Source: Prevotella sp. UBA6429 (lineage in GTDB: Bacteria > Bacteroidota > Bacteroidia > Bacteroidales > Bacteroidaceae). From it: a stretch of DNA of 14,449 nucleotides. Positions 1 through 6,800 of this stretch are shown one piece after another. The position numbers were made by a program, and so were the translations under genes. Below the pieces are notes generated by a model. The model did no database searches. It was not told the DNA's origin and saw only the letters and a list, made by a program, of their open reading frames with translations. How positions within the stretch are numbered: position 1 is the stretch's first letter; each line of letters starts with the position of its first letter. The stretch spans positions 1 through 14,449 of the forward strand of contig DJOV01000034.1 of the NCBI GenBank assembly GCA_002437285.1. Direction: 5' to 3'.

Positions 1-209
1 ACAGACCTGTTGCGGTCATAAGTGACGCTGGCAAACCGCGCTGTGTCATTCATGGCACGGCTGCGCGCAGCCTTGGCGCGGCGAAGGGTGACTGTGCGTT
101 TCACGACATTGCCTCCCTCGTCATACTCATACGTCGTGACATTGCCCTGGCCAAACAATCGGGGCATGGACAGGAAAAAGAAAAACACTAATGGTGTCAG
201 TCGTCTCAT
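1..209 (-). CDS. Partial secreted protein with a YD-repeat-like motif (5' end only)
   Basis: Reading the minus strand from an ATG at 209-207 gives an uninterrupted frame of 69 codons that leaves the window at position 1, so only the N-terminus is present. It starts MRRLTPLVFFFFLSMPRLFG followed by QGNVTTYEYDEGGNVVKRTV. The first 20 or so residues form a clear signal peptide: two Arg, a Phe/Leu-rich hydrophobic core, and a small residue then Gln at the likely cleavage site. The mature part begins with YEYDEGGNVVKR, which resembles one YD/RHS-type repeat (YxYDxxGN). A basic stretch (LRRAKAARSRA) follows. A Bacteroidetes-type promoter lies just upstream (288-257). Small secreted Bacteroidetes proteins with one such motif exist, and so do very large RHS proteins; the missing 3' part would decide which. 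The exported, YD-like nature is well supported; the function is unknown. Confidence 0.75.
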   Translation of the reverse strand, partial: MRRLTPLVFFFFLSMPRLFGQGNVTTYEYDEGGNVVKRTVTLRRAKAARSRAMNDTARFASVTYDRNRS

Positions 210-256
210 GGGCAGCCGTTTTAGGTTTGAGGATGGAAGACACGTTGTCTCCACCG

Positions 257-288
257 CTAAATTAACAAAATCCGCCCAATTGCACAAA
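257..288 (-). promoter_or_regulatory. Bacteroidetes-type promoter for the minus-strand secreted gene
   Basis: On the minus strand, TTTG (288-285) is followed after 20 nt by TAATTTAG (264-257). This closely matches the Bacteroidetes consensus TTTG-N19-21-TAnnTTTG, with one mismatch near the end of the -7 box. Transcription would start near 250, giving a leader of about 40 nt before the ATG at 209. No Shine-Dalgarno sequence is seen, as is usual in this phylum. Confidence 0.5.
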
Positions 289-315
289 TATTACGGGATA
301 TTTTTTTCTCTCAAT

Positions 316-341
316 AATGTTTTGGCATTTTTAAAAACATT
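316..341. repeat. AT-rich inverted repeat (8-bp arms)
   Basis: AATGTTTT (316-323) and AAAACATT (334-341) are perfect inverted copies separated by 10 nt. Neither strand has a T-run after the hairpin, so it does not look like an intrinsic terminator. It lies about 28 bp upstream of the -33 box of the minus-strand promoter, where an activator or repressor could bind. A regulatory role is inferred only from position. Confidence 0.35.
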
Positions 342-442
342 CGGCTCAAAGACTACATATATAAGTGGGGTCCATAATGTATCCTTCACCTGAAATAAAA
401 AAAGGAGGTTCAAATGTGACGCTTGCCACATACTAAAAAAAC

Positions 443-568
443 ATGACAAACTATGCATTAAAACGTACCGTTCGTCTCTACGAAGAAATCTTTTGGCGGA
501 AAAACGCGAGAATCCGTCGTATTCCGCAAGCGCTTATCTATCAGATGCTTATAAAATCTCAAAGATAA
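443..568 (+). CDS. Possible small protein, 41 aa, unrecognised
   Basis: ATG at 443 opens a frame of 41 codons ending in TAA at 566-568. An in-frame TAA at 434-436 means the frame cannot extend upstream. The start is preceded by an A-run (CTAAAAAAAC), the usual Bacteroidetes substitute for a Shine-Dalgarno site. The product starts MTNYALKRTVRLYEEIFWRK, is strongly basic (many Arg and Lys) and has a plausible mix of aromatic and hydrophobic residues, but matches no family I know. Against it: the length is within chance expectation, no clear plus-strand promoter is visible, and the DNA also forms hairpins (471-484, 496-527). It may be a real small gene, a gene remnant or chance. Confidence 0.2.
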   Translation: MTNYALKRTVRLYEEIFWRKNARIRRIPQALIYQMLIKSQR

Positions 569-584
569 ATTCACCACTAAGCGC
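530..584. repeat. Inverted repeat, 7-bp arms around a 41-nt loop
   Basis: GCGCTTA (530-536) pairs with TAAGCGC (578-584). Nested within it, TTATCT (534-539) can pair alternatively with AGATAA (563-568), and ATCT/AGAT (556-559 and 563-566) form a small inner hairpin. The left arm also overlaps an 8-bp palindrome AAGCGCTT (528-535). Such nesting suggests an RNA fold or a protein-binding site, but chance pairing in a 750-nt gap is possible. Confidence 0.3.
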
Positions 585-655
585 AAACTCTTTTCATCAA
601 AAATAGCTATCCCATCGCGCCTTCATTCATGCGAAACCATGGAAAGAAGGAGCAG

Positions 656-672
656 CTATCGTCCCTCGATAG
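656..672. repeat. Hairpin, 6-bp stem and 5-nt loop
   Basis: CTATCG (656-661) and CGATAG (667-672) are perfect inverted copies around TCCCT. No T-tract follows on either strand, so a terminator is unlikely. It lies 65 bp from the hairpin at 738-755, and the two may belong to one structured element. Confidence 0.35.
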
Positions 673-737
673 ATGACTAATCAATTCTCAATGGGGCATC
701 AACCTCCAGATTCAGGGGCGCTGGTCATCGGACAAGA

Positions 738-755
738 GGACAGGAATGCCTGTCC
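738..755. repeat. Hairpin, 7-bp GC-rich stem and tetraloop
   Basis: GGACAGG (738-744) and CCTGTCC (749-755) form a perfect 7-bp stem around AATG. The heptamer CAGGGGC occurs on both sides (713-719 and 756-762) as a flanking direct repeat. A stable GC-rich hairpin stands out in this AT-rich region. There is no T-run, so it is more likely part of a structured RNA, a REP-like repeat or a binding site than a terminator. Confidence 0.4.
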
Positions 756-915
756 CAGGGGCTATTTCAATCGAAATCACAAACAAACTTTTTAGCCAAA
801 AATCAAGACAAAAGTAACAATCGGGAGTCTCATTGCGGAAAGAGAAGCAGCCGATTTTATCGGACGAGGTGACAGATTTCTCATTAATTATGGTACATTA
901 TCCAAAGAAAAGTGG

Positions 916-923
916 TATTTTTG
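916..923 (+). promoter_or_regulatory. -7 promoter box for nagB (TATTTTTG)
   Basis: TATTTTTG matches the Bacteroidetes -7 consensus TAnnTTTG exactly. The expected -33 box is weak (TGGT at 891-894 gives a 21-nt spacer), which suggests dependence on an activator. Transcription would start near 930, leaving a leader of about 30 nt before the nagB ATG. A 5-bp direct repeat TGGTA (891-895, 913-917) flanks the spacer. Confidence 0.5.
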
Positions 924-960
924 CAAAAGACTAACAACCCTATTTAAACCATAAAGTATC

Positions 961-1752
961 ATGAGATTAATTATCGAACAGGATTATGACCGTCTCTCAG
1001 AGTGGGCAGCCAACCATGTAGTGGAGCGTATCAACCAGTTTAAGCCCACAGCCGACCGTCCCTTTGTGCTGGGCTTGCCCACCGGCAGTTCGCCCGAGGG
1101 CATGTACGCCGCCCTGGTAAAAGCCAACAAGGAAGGGCGCGTCAGCTTCCGTCACGTCTTGACATTCAACATGGACGAGTATGTGGGCCTGCCCGAGAGC
1201 CACCCCGAGAGCTACCACAGCTTCATGGCCCGCAACCTCTTCGACCATATCGACATACCCCGTGAGAATGTGCACATTCTCAACGGCAACGCAGCTGACT
1301 TGGAGGCGGAGTGCGCCAGCTATGAGCAGAAGATCCAGGATGCCGGAGGCATCGACCTCTTCATCGGCGGCATCGGTCCCGACGGCCACATCGCCTTCAA
1401 CGAGCCTTTCTCAAGCCTGGTGAGCCGCACCCGCGTGAAGACGCTGACCACTGACACCATCATCGCCAACTCGCGCTTCTTCGACAACGATGTCAACAAG
1501 GTGCCCAAGCACGCTCTGACCGTGGGTGTGGGCACGGTAATGGCCGCTCGCGAGGTGATGATCCTCGTCAACGGACACCACAAGGCTCGTGCCCTGCAGG
1601 CCGCCGTCGAGGGGCCCGTCACACAGGCTTGGACCATCTCGGCCCTCCAGCAGCACGCCCACAGCATCATCGTGGCCGACGAGGCCGCTACCGACGAGCT
1701 GAAGGTGGGCACCTACCGTTACTTCAAGGATATCGAGAAGGACAACCTCTGA
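961..1752 (+). CDS. nagB: Glucosamine-6-phosphate deaminase (allosteric, E. coli type)
   Basis: The 263-residue product aligns with E. coli NagB (266 aa) almost without gaps. It is a cytoplasmic enzyme that converts D-glucosamine 6-phosphate to fructose 6-phosphate and ammonia, the last step of amino-sugar catabolism. The catalytic residues sit at the E. coli positions: Asp72 in NMDEY, then Asp141, His143 and Glu148 in PDGHIAFNE. The phosphate-binding loop LPTGSSP is at 39-45. Residues known from E. coli to form the GlcNAc-6-phosphate allosteric site are also kept (Ser151, Arg158, Lys160, Tyr254), so this is probably a hexameric, allosterically activated enzyme rather than a short monomeric form. 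The ATG at 961 gives the normal N-terminus MRLI. It lies 37 nt after a -7 box and 26 nt before the GH97 gene, with which it probably shares a transcript. The terminal Lys-Gly-Leu tail of E. coli is absent. Confidence 0.97.
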   Translation: MRLIIEQDYDRLSEWAANHVVERINQFKPTADRPFVLGLPTGSSPEGMYAALVKANKEGRVSFRHVLTFNMDEYVGLPESHPESYHSFMARNLFDHIDIPRENVHILNGNAADLEAECASYEQKIQDAGGIDLFIGGIGPDGHIAFNEPFSSLVSRTRVKTLTTDTIIANSRFFDNDVNKVPKHALTVGVGTVMAAREVMILVNGHHKARALQAAVEGPVTQAWTISALQQHAHSIIVADEAATDELKVGTYRYFKDIEKDNL

Positions 1753-1778
1753 ACGTCAACCGAAACCCGTAACACACC

Positions 1779-3788
1779 ATGATGCCCATGAGACACACTT
1801 TGATACTATCGGCCCTGGCCCTGCTCGCCTCACTGCCCCTGGCGGCCGAGGAGCGCACCGTCAGCTCACCCGACGGCAAGCTCGTGGTGACCGTCAACGA
1901 CGACGGTGGCCACGCCAACTACACCGTGACCTATGCCGGACAGCCCATCCTGCGCACCTCGCGCCTGGGACTGAAGACCAACATCGGCGACTTCACCACA
2001 GGCCTGAAGCTCACCGCAACCAAGACCGACAAGGTCGACAAGCGCTACACCATGACACGCACCAAGGCTTCGGAGGCCCACTATGTGGCCAACCAGGCCG
2101 TGCTGACCTTCACCAACGCCAAAAAACTTGAGATGGTGGTGACGCTCAACGTGTCGGACCACGACGTGGCCTACCGCTACACGCTGCCCCTGCCCAAGGC
2201 CGGCAACCCCAAGCAGGCCATGGTCTACGAGGAGGCCTCATCGTTCAACTTCCCCGACAAGACCACCACGTTCCTCTCGCCGCAGATACAACCCATGACC
2301 GGATGGGAGACCACCAAGCCCAGCTATGAGGAGGTATTCTCGTCCGACACACCCATGACCAAGCCGTCACAGTATGGCGTGGGCTACACTTTCCCGTGCC
2401 TCTTCCACATCGGCGGTGCCGACAAAGAGAGACAGGCGGCTGGCGCAAAAGCCTGGGCCCTGGTGTCGGAGACGGGTGTCACGGGCGACTATTGCGGCGG
2501 ACGACTCTCCGAGTACAAGGCTGGCGAGGGTTACACCATCGCCTATCCGCAGGAGGGCGAGAACAACGGGTGGGGTTCCGCTTATCCCGGCATCAGCCTG
2601 CCGGGCTCCACGCCCTGGCGCACCATCACCGTCGGACAGACGCTGGCCCCCATCGCCGAGACGACCATCGCCTACGATGTGCTCGACCCGCTCTATGAGC
2701 CGTCGACCGACTACAAGCCGGGACGCTATACGTGGAGCTGGCTCATCTGGCAGGATGGCAGCATCAACTACGATGACCAGGTGAAGTTTATCGATCTCGC
2801 GGCCAAGATGGGCTACGAATATGTGCTGGTCGACAACTGGTGGGACACCCAGATCGGCTACAAGCGCATGGAGCAGCTCAGCCGCTACGCGCAGAGTAAG
2901 GGTGTAAGCCTCCTGTTGTGGTACAACTCCAACGGCTTTGAGAACAACGCCCCACAAGGGCCTCGCAACGTCATGAACCGCCCCATCGCCCGCAAGAAGG
3001 CCATGGCGTGGATGAAGAAGATTGGCGTCAAGGGCATCAAGGTCGACTTCTTCGCCGGCGACAAGCAGCACACCATGCAACTCTACGAGGACATCCTCAG
3101 TGACGCCAACGACTATGGGCTGCAGGTCATCTTCCACGGATGCACCCTGCCACGTGGCTGGGAGCGCCTCTACCCCAACTATGTGGGTTCCGAGGCGGCG
3201 CTCGCCTCCGAAAACGTGTACTTCACCGAGGAGGCCGCGCGACGCGAGGGCTACGACATGACCATGCACCCCTTCGGGCGCAACGCCGTGGGCAGCTTCG
3301 ACTGGGGAGGTGTCATCATGAACCGCATGCTGAGCAAGGACAACAAGAGCCGCCATCAGCGCTTCACGTCTGATGTCTTCGAGATGGCCACAGCCATCAC
3401 CAACCAGTGCTCGGTCAACTGCGTGGAGGTCACACCCAACGGTGTCGATGAGTTGCCTGATTTCGAGAAGACATTCCTCAAGGCCCTGCCCACGACATGG
3501 GACGAGACCCGTTTCGTCGACGGCTATCCCACGAAGTACGCAGTCATGGCACGCCGACACGGCGACAAGTGGTTTGTCGGCGGCCTCAATGGCACCGACG
3601 CCCCCATGACGCTCACGCTCAACCTGCCGATGCTGGCAGGCAAGACCGTCGACTACTACCTCGACAGCAAGCTGAAGAAGGGACAGCGCTGGCCCGACGC
3701 TGAGCTGCGCACACTCAAGGTGGGCAAGGACGGCAAAGCCAAGGTGACACTGCAACCCAAGGGTGGCATCATCCTGCAGGAGAAATAG
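1779..3788 (+). CDS. GH97 glycoside hydrolase, retaining type (probable alpha-galactosidase)
   Basis: This 669-residue exported enzyme belongs to glycoside hydrolase family 97: an N-terminal beta-sandwich (about 25-300), a (beta/alpha)8 catalytic barrel (about 310-580) and a C-terminal beta domain. A signal peptide (MRHTLILSALALLASLPLAA, using the Met at 1788) places it in the periplasm. Family hallmarks include TWSWLIWQDG (318-327), EYVLVDNWWD (347-356) and GIKVDFFAGDKQ (419-430). From memory, the retaining alpha-galactosidase BtGal97a uses Asp415 as nucleophile and Glu470 as acid/base. Asp423 and Glu478 here both fit with a constant offset of 8. Inverting SusB-type alpha-glucosidases lack the barrel Asp and use Glu bases instead. 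Glu472 matches a SusB calcium-ligand position. Length also suits BtGal97a (662 aa) better than SusB (738 aa). Two start codons (1779, 1788) are plausible; 1788 gives the tidier signal peptide. It probably lies in one operon with nagB and is followed by a strong terminator. The family is certain; alpha-galactosidase specificity is inferred. Confidence 0.92.
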   Translation: MMPMRHTLILSALALLASLPLAAEERTVSSPDGKLVVTVNDDGGHANYTVTYAGQPILRTSRLGLKTNIGDFTTGLKLTATKTDKVDKRYTMTRTKASEAHYVANQAVLTFTNAKKLEMVVTLNVSDHDVAYRYTLPLPKAGNPKQAMVYEEASSFNFPDKTTTFLSPQIQPMTGWETTKPSYEEVFSSDTPMTKPSQYGVGYTFPCLFHIGGADKERQAAGAKAWALVSETGVTGDYCGGRLSEYKAGEGYTIAYPQEGENNGWGSAYPGISLPGSTPWRTITVGQTLAPIAETTIAYDVLDPLYEPSTDYKPGRYTWSWLIWQDGSINYDDQVKFIDLAAKMGYEYVLVDNWWDTQIGYKRMEQLSRYAQSKGVSLLLWYNSNGFENNAPQGPRNVMNRPIARKKAMAWMKKIGVKGIKVDFFAGDKQHTMQLYEDILSDANDYGLQVIFHGCTLPRGWERLYPNYVGSEAALASENVYFTEEAARREGYDMTMHPFGRNAVGSFDWGGVIMNRMLSKDNKSRHQRFTSDVFEMATAITNQCSVNCVEVTPNGVDELPDFEKTFLKALPTTWDETRFVDGYPTKYAVMARRHGDKWFVGGLNGTDAPMTLTLNLPMLAGKTVDYYLDSKLKKGQRWPDAELRTLKVGKDGKAKVTLQPKGGIILQEK

Positions 3789-3804
3789 CGACTTGTCTGA
3801 ACAC

Positions 3805-3858
3805 CAGCAGGCGGACAGCCATGGATTTTGCCATGACCGTCCGCCTGTCTGCTTTTTT
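3805..3858 (+). terminator. Rho-independent terminator after the GH97 gene
   Basis: CAGGCGGAC (3808-3816) pairs with GTCCGCCTG (3839-3847). A 5-bp inner stem CATGG/CCATG (3820-3824 and 3831-3835) follows a 3-nt internal loop, and CAG (3805-3807) can extend the base by pairing with CTG (3849-3851) past a bulged T. The stem is followed directly by GC and six T residues (3853-3858). It starts 16 nt after the GH97 stop codon and should end the nagB-GH97 transcript, isolating the helicase gene. Confidence 0.9.
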
Positions 3859-3908
3859 GGCCGGGCGCCACGGCGCTAAGCCCTCATCCACACAACATCA
3901 TTTCCATC

Positions 3909-6614
3909 ATGAGCGACATGACTACAAACCACTGGACACCCGATGACAGCCAACAAGCCATCATCGACCTGGCGGGAGGATGCCACCTGGTGCTGGCCCC
4001 TCCGGGATGCGGCAAGACACAAATCCTGGCCGAGCGCGTCAGGCGCGCACACGATCGGGGCGTCGACTACGGCGACATGCTCTGCCTGACCTTCACCAAC
4101 CGCGCCGCACGCGGCATGCACGACCGCATTCAGCAGAACGTCGAGCAGGCGGCCTCTGAGCGCGTCTTTGTGGGCAATGTGCACCGGTTCTGCTCCCATT
4201 ATCTTTTTGAGAACCACGTGGTGCCCGCAGAAACGGCCATCATCGACGAGGACACCATGGTGAGCATCATGGCCATGTATCTGCAGGAAGACGAACAGCG
4301 CGTGCTCAACAGCCACGACCGTCGGCGCATCTACAGCCAGATCATGTTCTTCTCACATTTCATGGAGGAACTGTCCCATGGCTTCCCGCGCGAGTACAGG
4401 CAACACCCCGACTGTGTGACGCCCGATGACGTGAGGGTGCTCCGCATGCTCTGCCAAGCAGTGGGCGAGGCCTTCACCGCCGACAAGATGATGGACATCT
4501 ACGAGCACAACGACTACTACACCGACGTGGCCCAGTCGCCCCGATTTGATGTCGGACTGCGCCAGGCCGCCACACGCACCCTGCTCAAGATGAGGTACGC
4601 GCACGCCTACCGGGCCTACAAGGAACAAAACAACCTCATCGACTTTAATGACCTGCTCATCCTTACCTATGCGTCGCTGCACGACGACAAAGGGCACAAG
4701 CGTTACCCCTGGATACAGGTGGACGAGGTGCAAGACCTCAACCGCCTCCAACTGGCTATCATCCATGAGCTGTGGGCAAGCCAGGCTGCCGACGGTTCCA
4801 ACGACGCCACCCTGCTCTACCTCGGCGACGAGCAGCAAGCCATCTTCTCGTTTATGGGCGCCAAACTGGAGACGCTGACGGAGCTCAAGGGCCAATGCCG
4901 TGAAGCGGCGCACCACCTCCACGTCAACCATCGGTCGCCCAAGTACCTCGTGGACATGCTCAACCGCTTTGCCGTGGCTCACCTCGGCGCTGATCCCGAC
5001 CTGTTGCCTGTACCCAACAACGAGGAGGCGCCACGCCCGGGCGACATGCAGATCCGCGACAGCCACGACATCGACTGTGAGTATCAGGACGTAGCACGAT
5101 TTGTGCGCGACGAAGCCTGCTGCCAACAGCCCTGGGAGACCACAGCGGTCATCGTCAACTCCAACACAGACGCTGACCGACTGAGCGCCACGCTGGCACA
5201 ACTGGGAGTGAGCCACTTCAAGGTGTCGGGCACCGACATCTTCACCACGCCACAAGTGAAGGTGATGCTGGCTCATCTGAGCATCCTGGCCAACGAGCAC
5301 AACTTCATCGCCTGGTCGCGACTCATGCACGGCCTGCACGTCTGCGAGACGGAAGCTTCGGCACGCAACTGGATCCGGCAGCTACGCGTGCGGGCCATCT
5401 GCCCAACCGACTTCCTCCGTCCCACCGACGACACCTATCTGCAAGACTTCATACAAACCTATGACAGGGAGGAGATCGTGGTCTTCGACACCGAGACCAC
5501 GGGGCTCAACGTCTTTGAAGACGACATCATCCAGATAGCCGCTGAAAAGATACGGCAAGGACGCAGCGTGGCCAAGTTCTCGGTCTACATAGAGACCGAC
5601 CGGCCCATTCCCGAACGCCTGGGCGACATCGTCAACCCCATCATCGAGGAGCGGCGCCATCAGAACATCCTCACCCACGGAGAGGCACTCCGGCTCTTTC
5701 TCGACTTTGCGGGCAACAGCGTGTTGCTGGGGCACAACGCGGAGTACGACTACCACATCATGGATCACAACATGAGGCGCTACCTGCCCGATGTGGATTG
5801 GCAACAGCGTCATCCCCGATGCTTCGACACGCTGAAGCTCATGCGCCTGCTGCGCCCCGACCTGAAAGCGTACAAACTGAAGATACTGCTGGGCGAGCTC
5901 CACCTGGAGGGCGAGAACTCCCATCTGGCCGACGACGATGTCAACGCCACGGTGTCGCTCATGGCCTATTGCCACGAGCATGGGCGGAAGTTGTGTGAAA
6001 GCCAGCACGACTATCTGTCGACACCGGCCATGAGGCAACGCATCGAGCGCTTCCGCCGTGCCTACCTGACGCTTCACGACGAGGCGGTGAAGCGGATGTA
6101 TCTGCGTGATGACAGCAATGCGACACCTGCCTTAGTGAGCGAGATGCAGCACGTAGAGGCGCTGCTCAAGGAGAAAGGATGGTGGCGCGACGTGCCCAAG
6201 ATCGACTATGTGTATCGGTTCCTGACGGGCGACATCATCGACATCTCCAGCGAACCGTCGCTCAAGGAGCAACTCGACCATCACATCATGGAGCTCAACA
6301 CCTTTAAGGAGGCCGACCTCTGCAGTTCCACCACCATCCCTGACCGGGTCTTCGTCTCCACCATCCACAAGGCCAAGGGACTGGAGTTTGACCACGTGGT
6401 GGTGTTCGACGTTGTGGACGGGCGCATCCCCAACTATTACAACGACGGCAAGCCTTACCTCCTGGCAGAGGACGCACGCAAGCTCTATGTGGCCATGTCG
6501 AGGGCAAAGAGGCAACTCGTCGTGTGGTGGAGCCGCACCAAGCAACTCTCACACAGCGAGCGGCCGCAACGTCTGTCAAGGTTTATGGAGTGTGTGAATG
6601 ACCTCTTCTCCTAA
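3909..6614 (+). CDS. UvrD/Rep-type helicase with an inserted DEDDh 3'-5' exonuclease domain
   Basis: The 901-residue cytoplasmic protein carries the SF1A helicase motifs in order: Q motif (Gln15), Walker A APPGCGKT (30-37), Ia LTFTNRAA (60-67), Walker B/II DEVQD (272-276), III LGDEQQAIFSF (305-315), IV NHRSP (340-344), V STIHKAKGLEFDH (817-829) and VI LYVAMSRAKRQL (859-870). Between IV and V, at about 520-695, lies a complete DnaQ-like exonuclease: ExoI FDTETTG (Asp527, Glu529), ExoII GHNAEYD (Asp614) and ExoIII HLADDD (His672, Asp677). All five DEDDh residues are present. The insertion occupies the place of the 2B subdomain, the usual regulatory arm of UvrD, Rep and PcrA. The protein should unwind DNA with 3'-5' polarity and degrade or trim 3' ends, in repair, recombination or possibly defence; the exact role is unknown. 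The gene sits behind a terminator with no recognisable -7 box nearby. ATG 3909 is taken as the start; Met4 (3918) is an alternative. Confidence 0.93.
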   Translation: MSDMTTNHWTPDDSQQAIIDLAGGCHLVLAPPGCGKTQILAERVRRAHDRGVDYGDMLCLTFTNRAARGMHDRIQQNVEQAASERVFVGNVHRFCSHYLFENHVVPAETAIIDEDTMVSIMAMYLQEDEQRVLNSHDRRRIYSQIMFFSHFMEELSHGFPREYRQHPDCVTPDDVRVLRMLCQAVGEAFTADKMMDIYEHNDYYTDVAQSPRFDVGLRQAATRTLLKMRYAHAYRAYKEQNNLIDFNDLLILTYASLHDDKGHKRYPWIQVDEVQDLNRLQLAIIHELWASQAADGSNDATLLYLGDEQQAIFSFMGAKLETLTELKGQCREAAHHLHVNHRSPKYLVDMLNRFAVAHLGADPDLLPVPNNEEAPRPGDMQIRDSHDIDCEYQDVARFVRDEACCQQPWETTAVIVNSNTDADRLSATLAQLGVSHFKVSGTDIFTTPQVKVMLAHLSILANEHNFIAWSRLMHGLHVCETEASARNWIRQLRVRAICPTDFLRPTDDTYLQDFIQTYDREEIVVFDTETTGLNVFEDDIIQIAAEKIRQGRSVAKFSVYIETDRPIPERLGDIVNPIIEERRHQNILTHGEALRLFLDFAGNSVLLGHNAEYDYHIMDHNMRRYLPDVDWQQRHPRCFDTLKLMRLLRPDLKAYKLKILLGELHLEGENSHLADDDVNATVSLMAYCHEHGRKLCESQHDYLSTPAMRQRIERFRRAYLTLHDEAVKRMYLRDDSNATPALVSEMQHVEALLKEKGWWRDVPKIDYVYRFLTGDIIDISSEPSLKEQLDHHIMELNTFKEADLCSSTTIPDRVFVSTIHKAKGLEFDHVVVFDVVDGRIPNYYNDGKPYLLAEDARKLYVAMSRAKRQLVVWWSRTKQLSHSERPQRLSRFMECVNDLFS

Positions 6615-6616
6615 CA

Positions 6617-6642
6617 GGAAGAGTACCCGTAAGCCCTCTTCC
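6617..6642 (+). terminator. Possible weak terminator or mRNA-end hairpin after the helicase gene
   Basis: GGAAGAG (6617-6623) and CTCTTCC (6636-6642) form a perfect 7-bp stem with a 12-nt loop, three nucleotides after the helicase stop codon. No T-run follows, so it does not meet the intrinsic-terminator pattern. It could protect the 3' end of the transcript. Confidence 0.3.
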
Positions 6643-6747
6643 CACATGCCTGGCAAATAATCGTTAAATAAGAATGAAGGGGAAAGAGACAGTCGCAAAT
6701 TTTTCCTAATTAAGTGGAGCCAAATTCAAGAGTGTGCTCCAAATTGC

Positions 6748-6766
6748 TTATCTTTGCATAAGATAA
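6748..6766 (+). promoter_or_regulatory. Upstream -7 box inside a palindrome (promoter P1 or operator)
   Basis: TATCTTTG (6749-6756) is an exact Bacteroidetes -7 box. It lies within a perfect inverted repeat, TTATCTT (6748-6754) and AAGATAA (6760-6766) around TGCAT. No good -33 TTTG is present at the right distance. Transcription from here would start near 6763 and give a leader of about 95 nt. The palindrome could equally be a repressor or activator site. Confidence 0.4.
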
Positions 6767-6786
6767 ACTGCACCTCAGCATAACAT

Positions 6787-6800
6787 TCAAGTGAACTTGA
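6787..6800. promoter_or_regulatory. Palindrome overlapping the -33 region of the A2M promoter
   Basis: TCAAGT (6787-6792) and ACTTGA (6795-6800) are perfect inverted copies 2 bp apart. The right half contains TTGA (6797-6800), the best -33 candidate for the -7 box at 6822. This is a typical position for a dimeric repressor operator. The regulator is unknown. Confidence 0.35.

Larger units (their letters stand above)
210..960. other. Long intergenic region between divergent genes
   Basis: About 750 nt separate the minus-strand secreted gene from nagB. The stretch is visibly richer in A and T than the flanking genes, and no long frame in it has normal protein character. It holds a promoter at each end, an AT-rich hairpin (316-341), a possible 41-codon ORF (443-568), a 7-bp inverted repeat with arms 530-536 and 578-584, compact hairpins at 656-672, 738-755 and 851-863, and -7-like boxes on the minus strand at 816-809 (TACTTTTG) and 605-598 (TATTTTTG). 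This could be a decayed locus, a small-RNA locus or a complex control region. I cannot choose between these from sequence alone. Confidence 0.6.

Noticed and set aside
22..393. Plus-strand ORF of 123 aa
   Set aside because: Its first half is antisense to the minus-strand signal-peptide gene, and the rest crosses AT-rich noncoding DNA with promoter boxes. The protein has no family character and no upstream start signal.
403..419. Perfect AGGAGG followed by ATG
   Set aside because: The ATG at 414 is followed at once by TGA, so no peptide is made. Bacteroidetes rarely rely on Shine-Dalgarno sites, so the match is probably chance.
405..431. tRNA-like T-loop (GGTTCAAAT)
   Set aside because: The flanking bases do not form a T-stem and no acceptor, D or anticodon arms can be found.
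2367..3755. Long minus-strand ORF of 462 aa opposite the GH97 gene
   Set aside because: It is rich in Val, Leu, His and Gly, as expected from the complement of GC-biased codons, and the sense strand encodes a clear enzyme with intact active site. Similar shadows opposite the helicase (4353-5339) and A2M (6837-7748) were dropped for the same reason.
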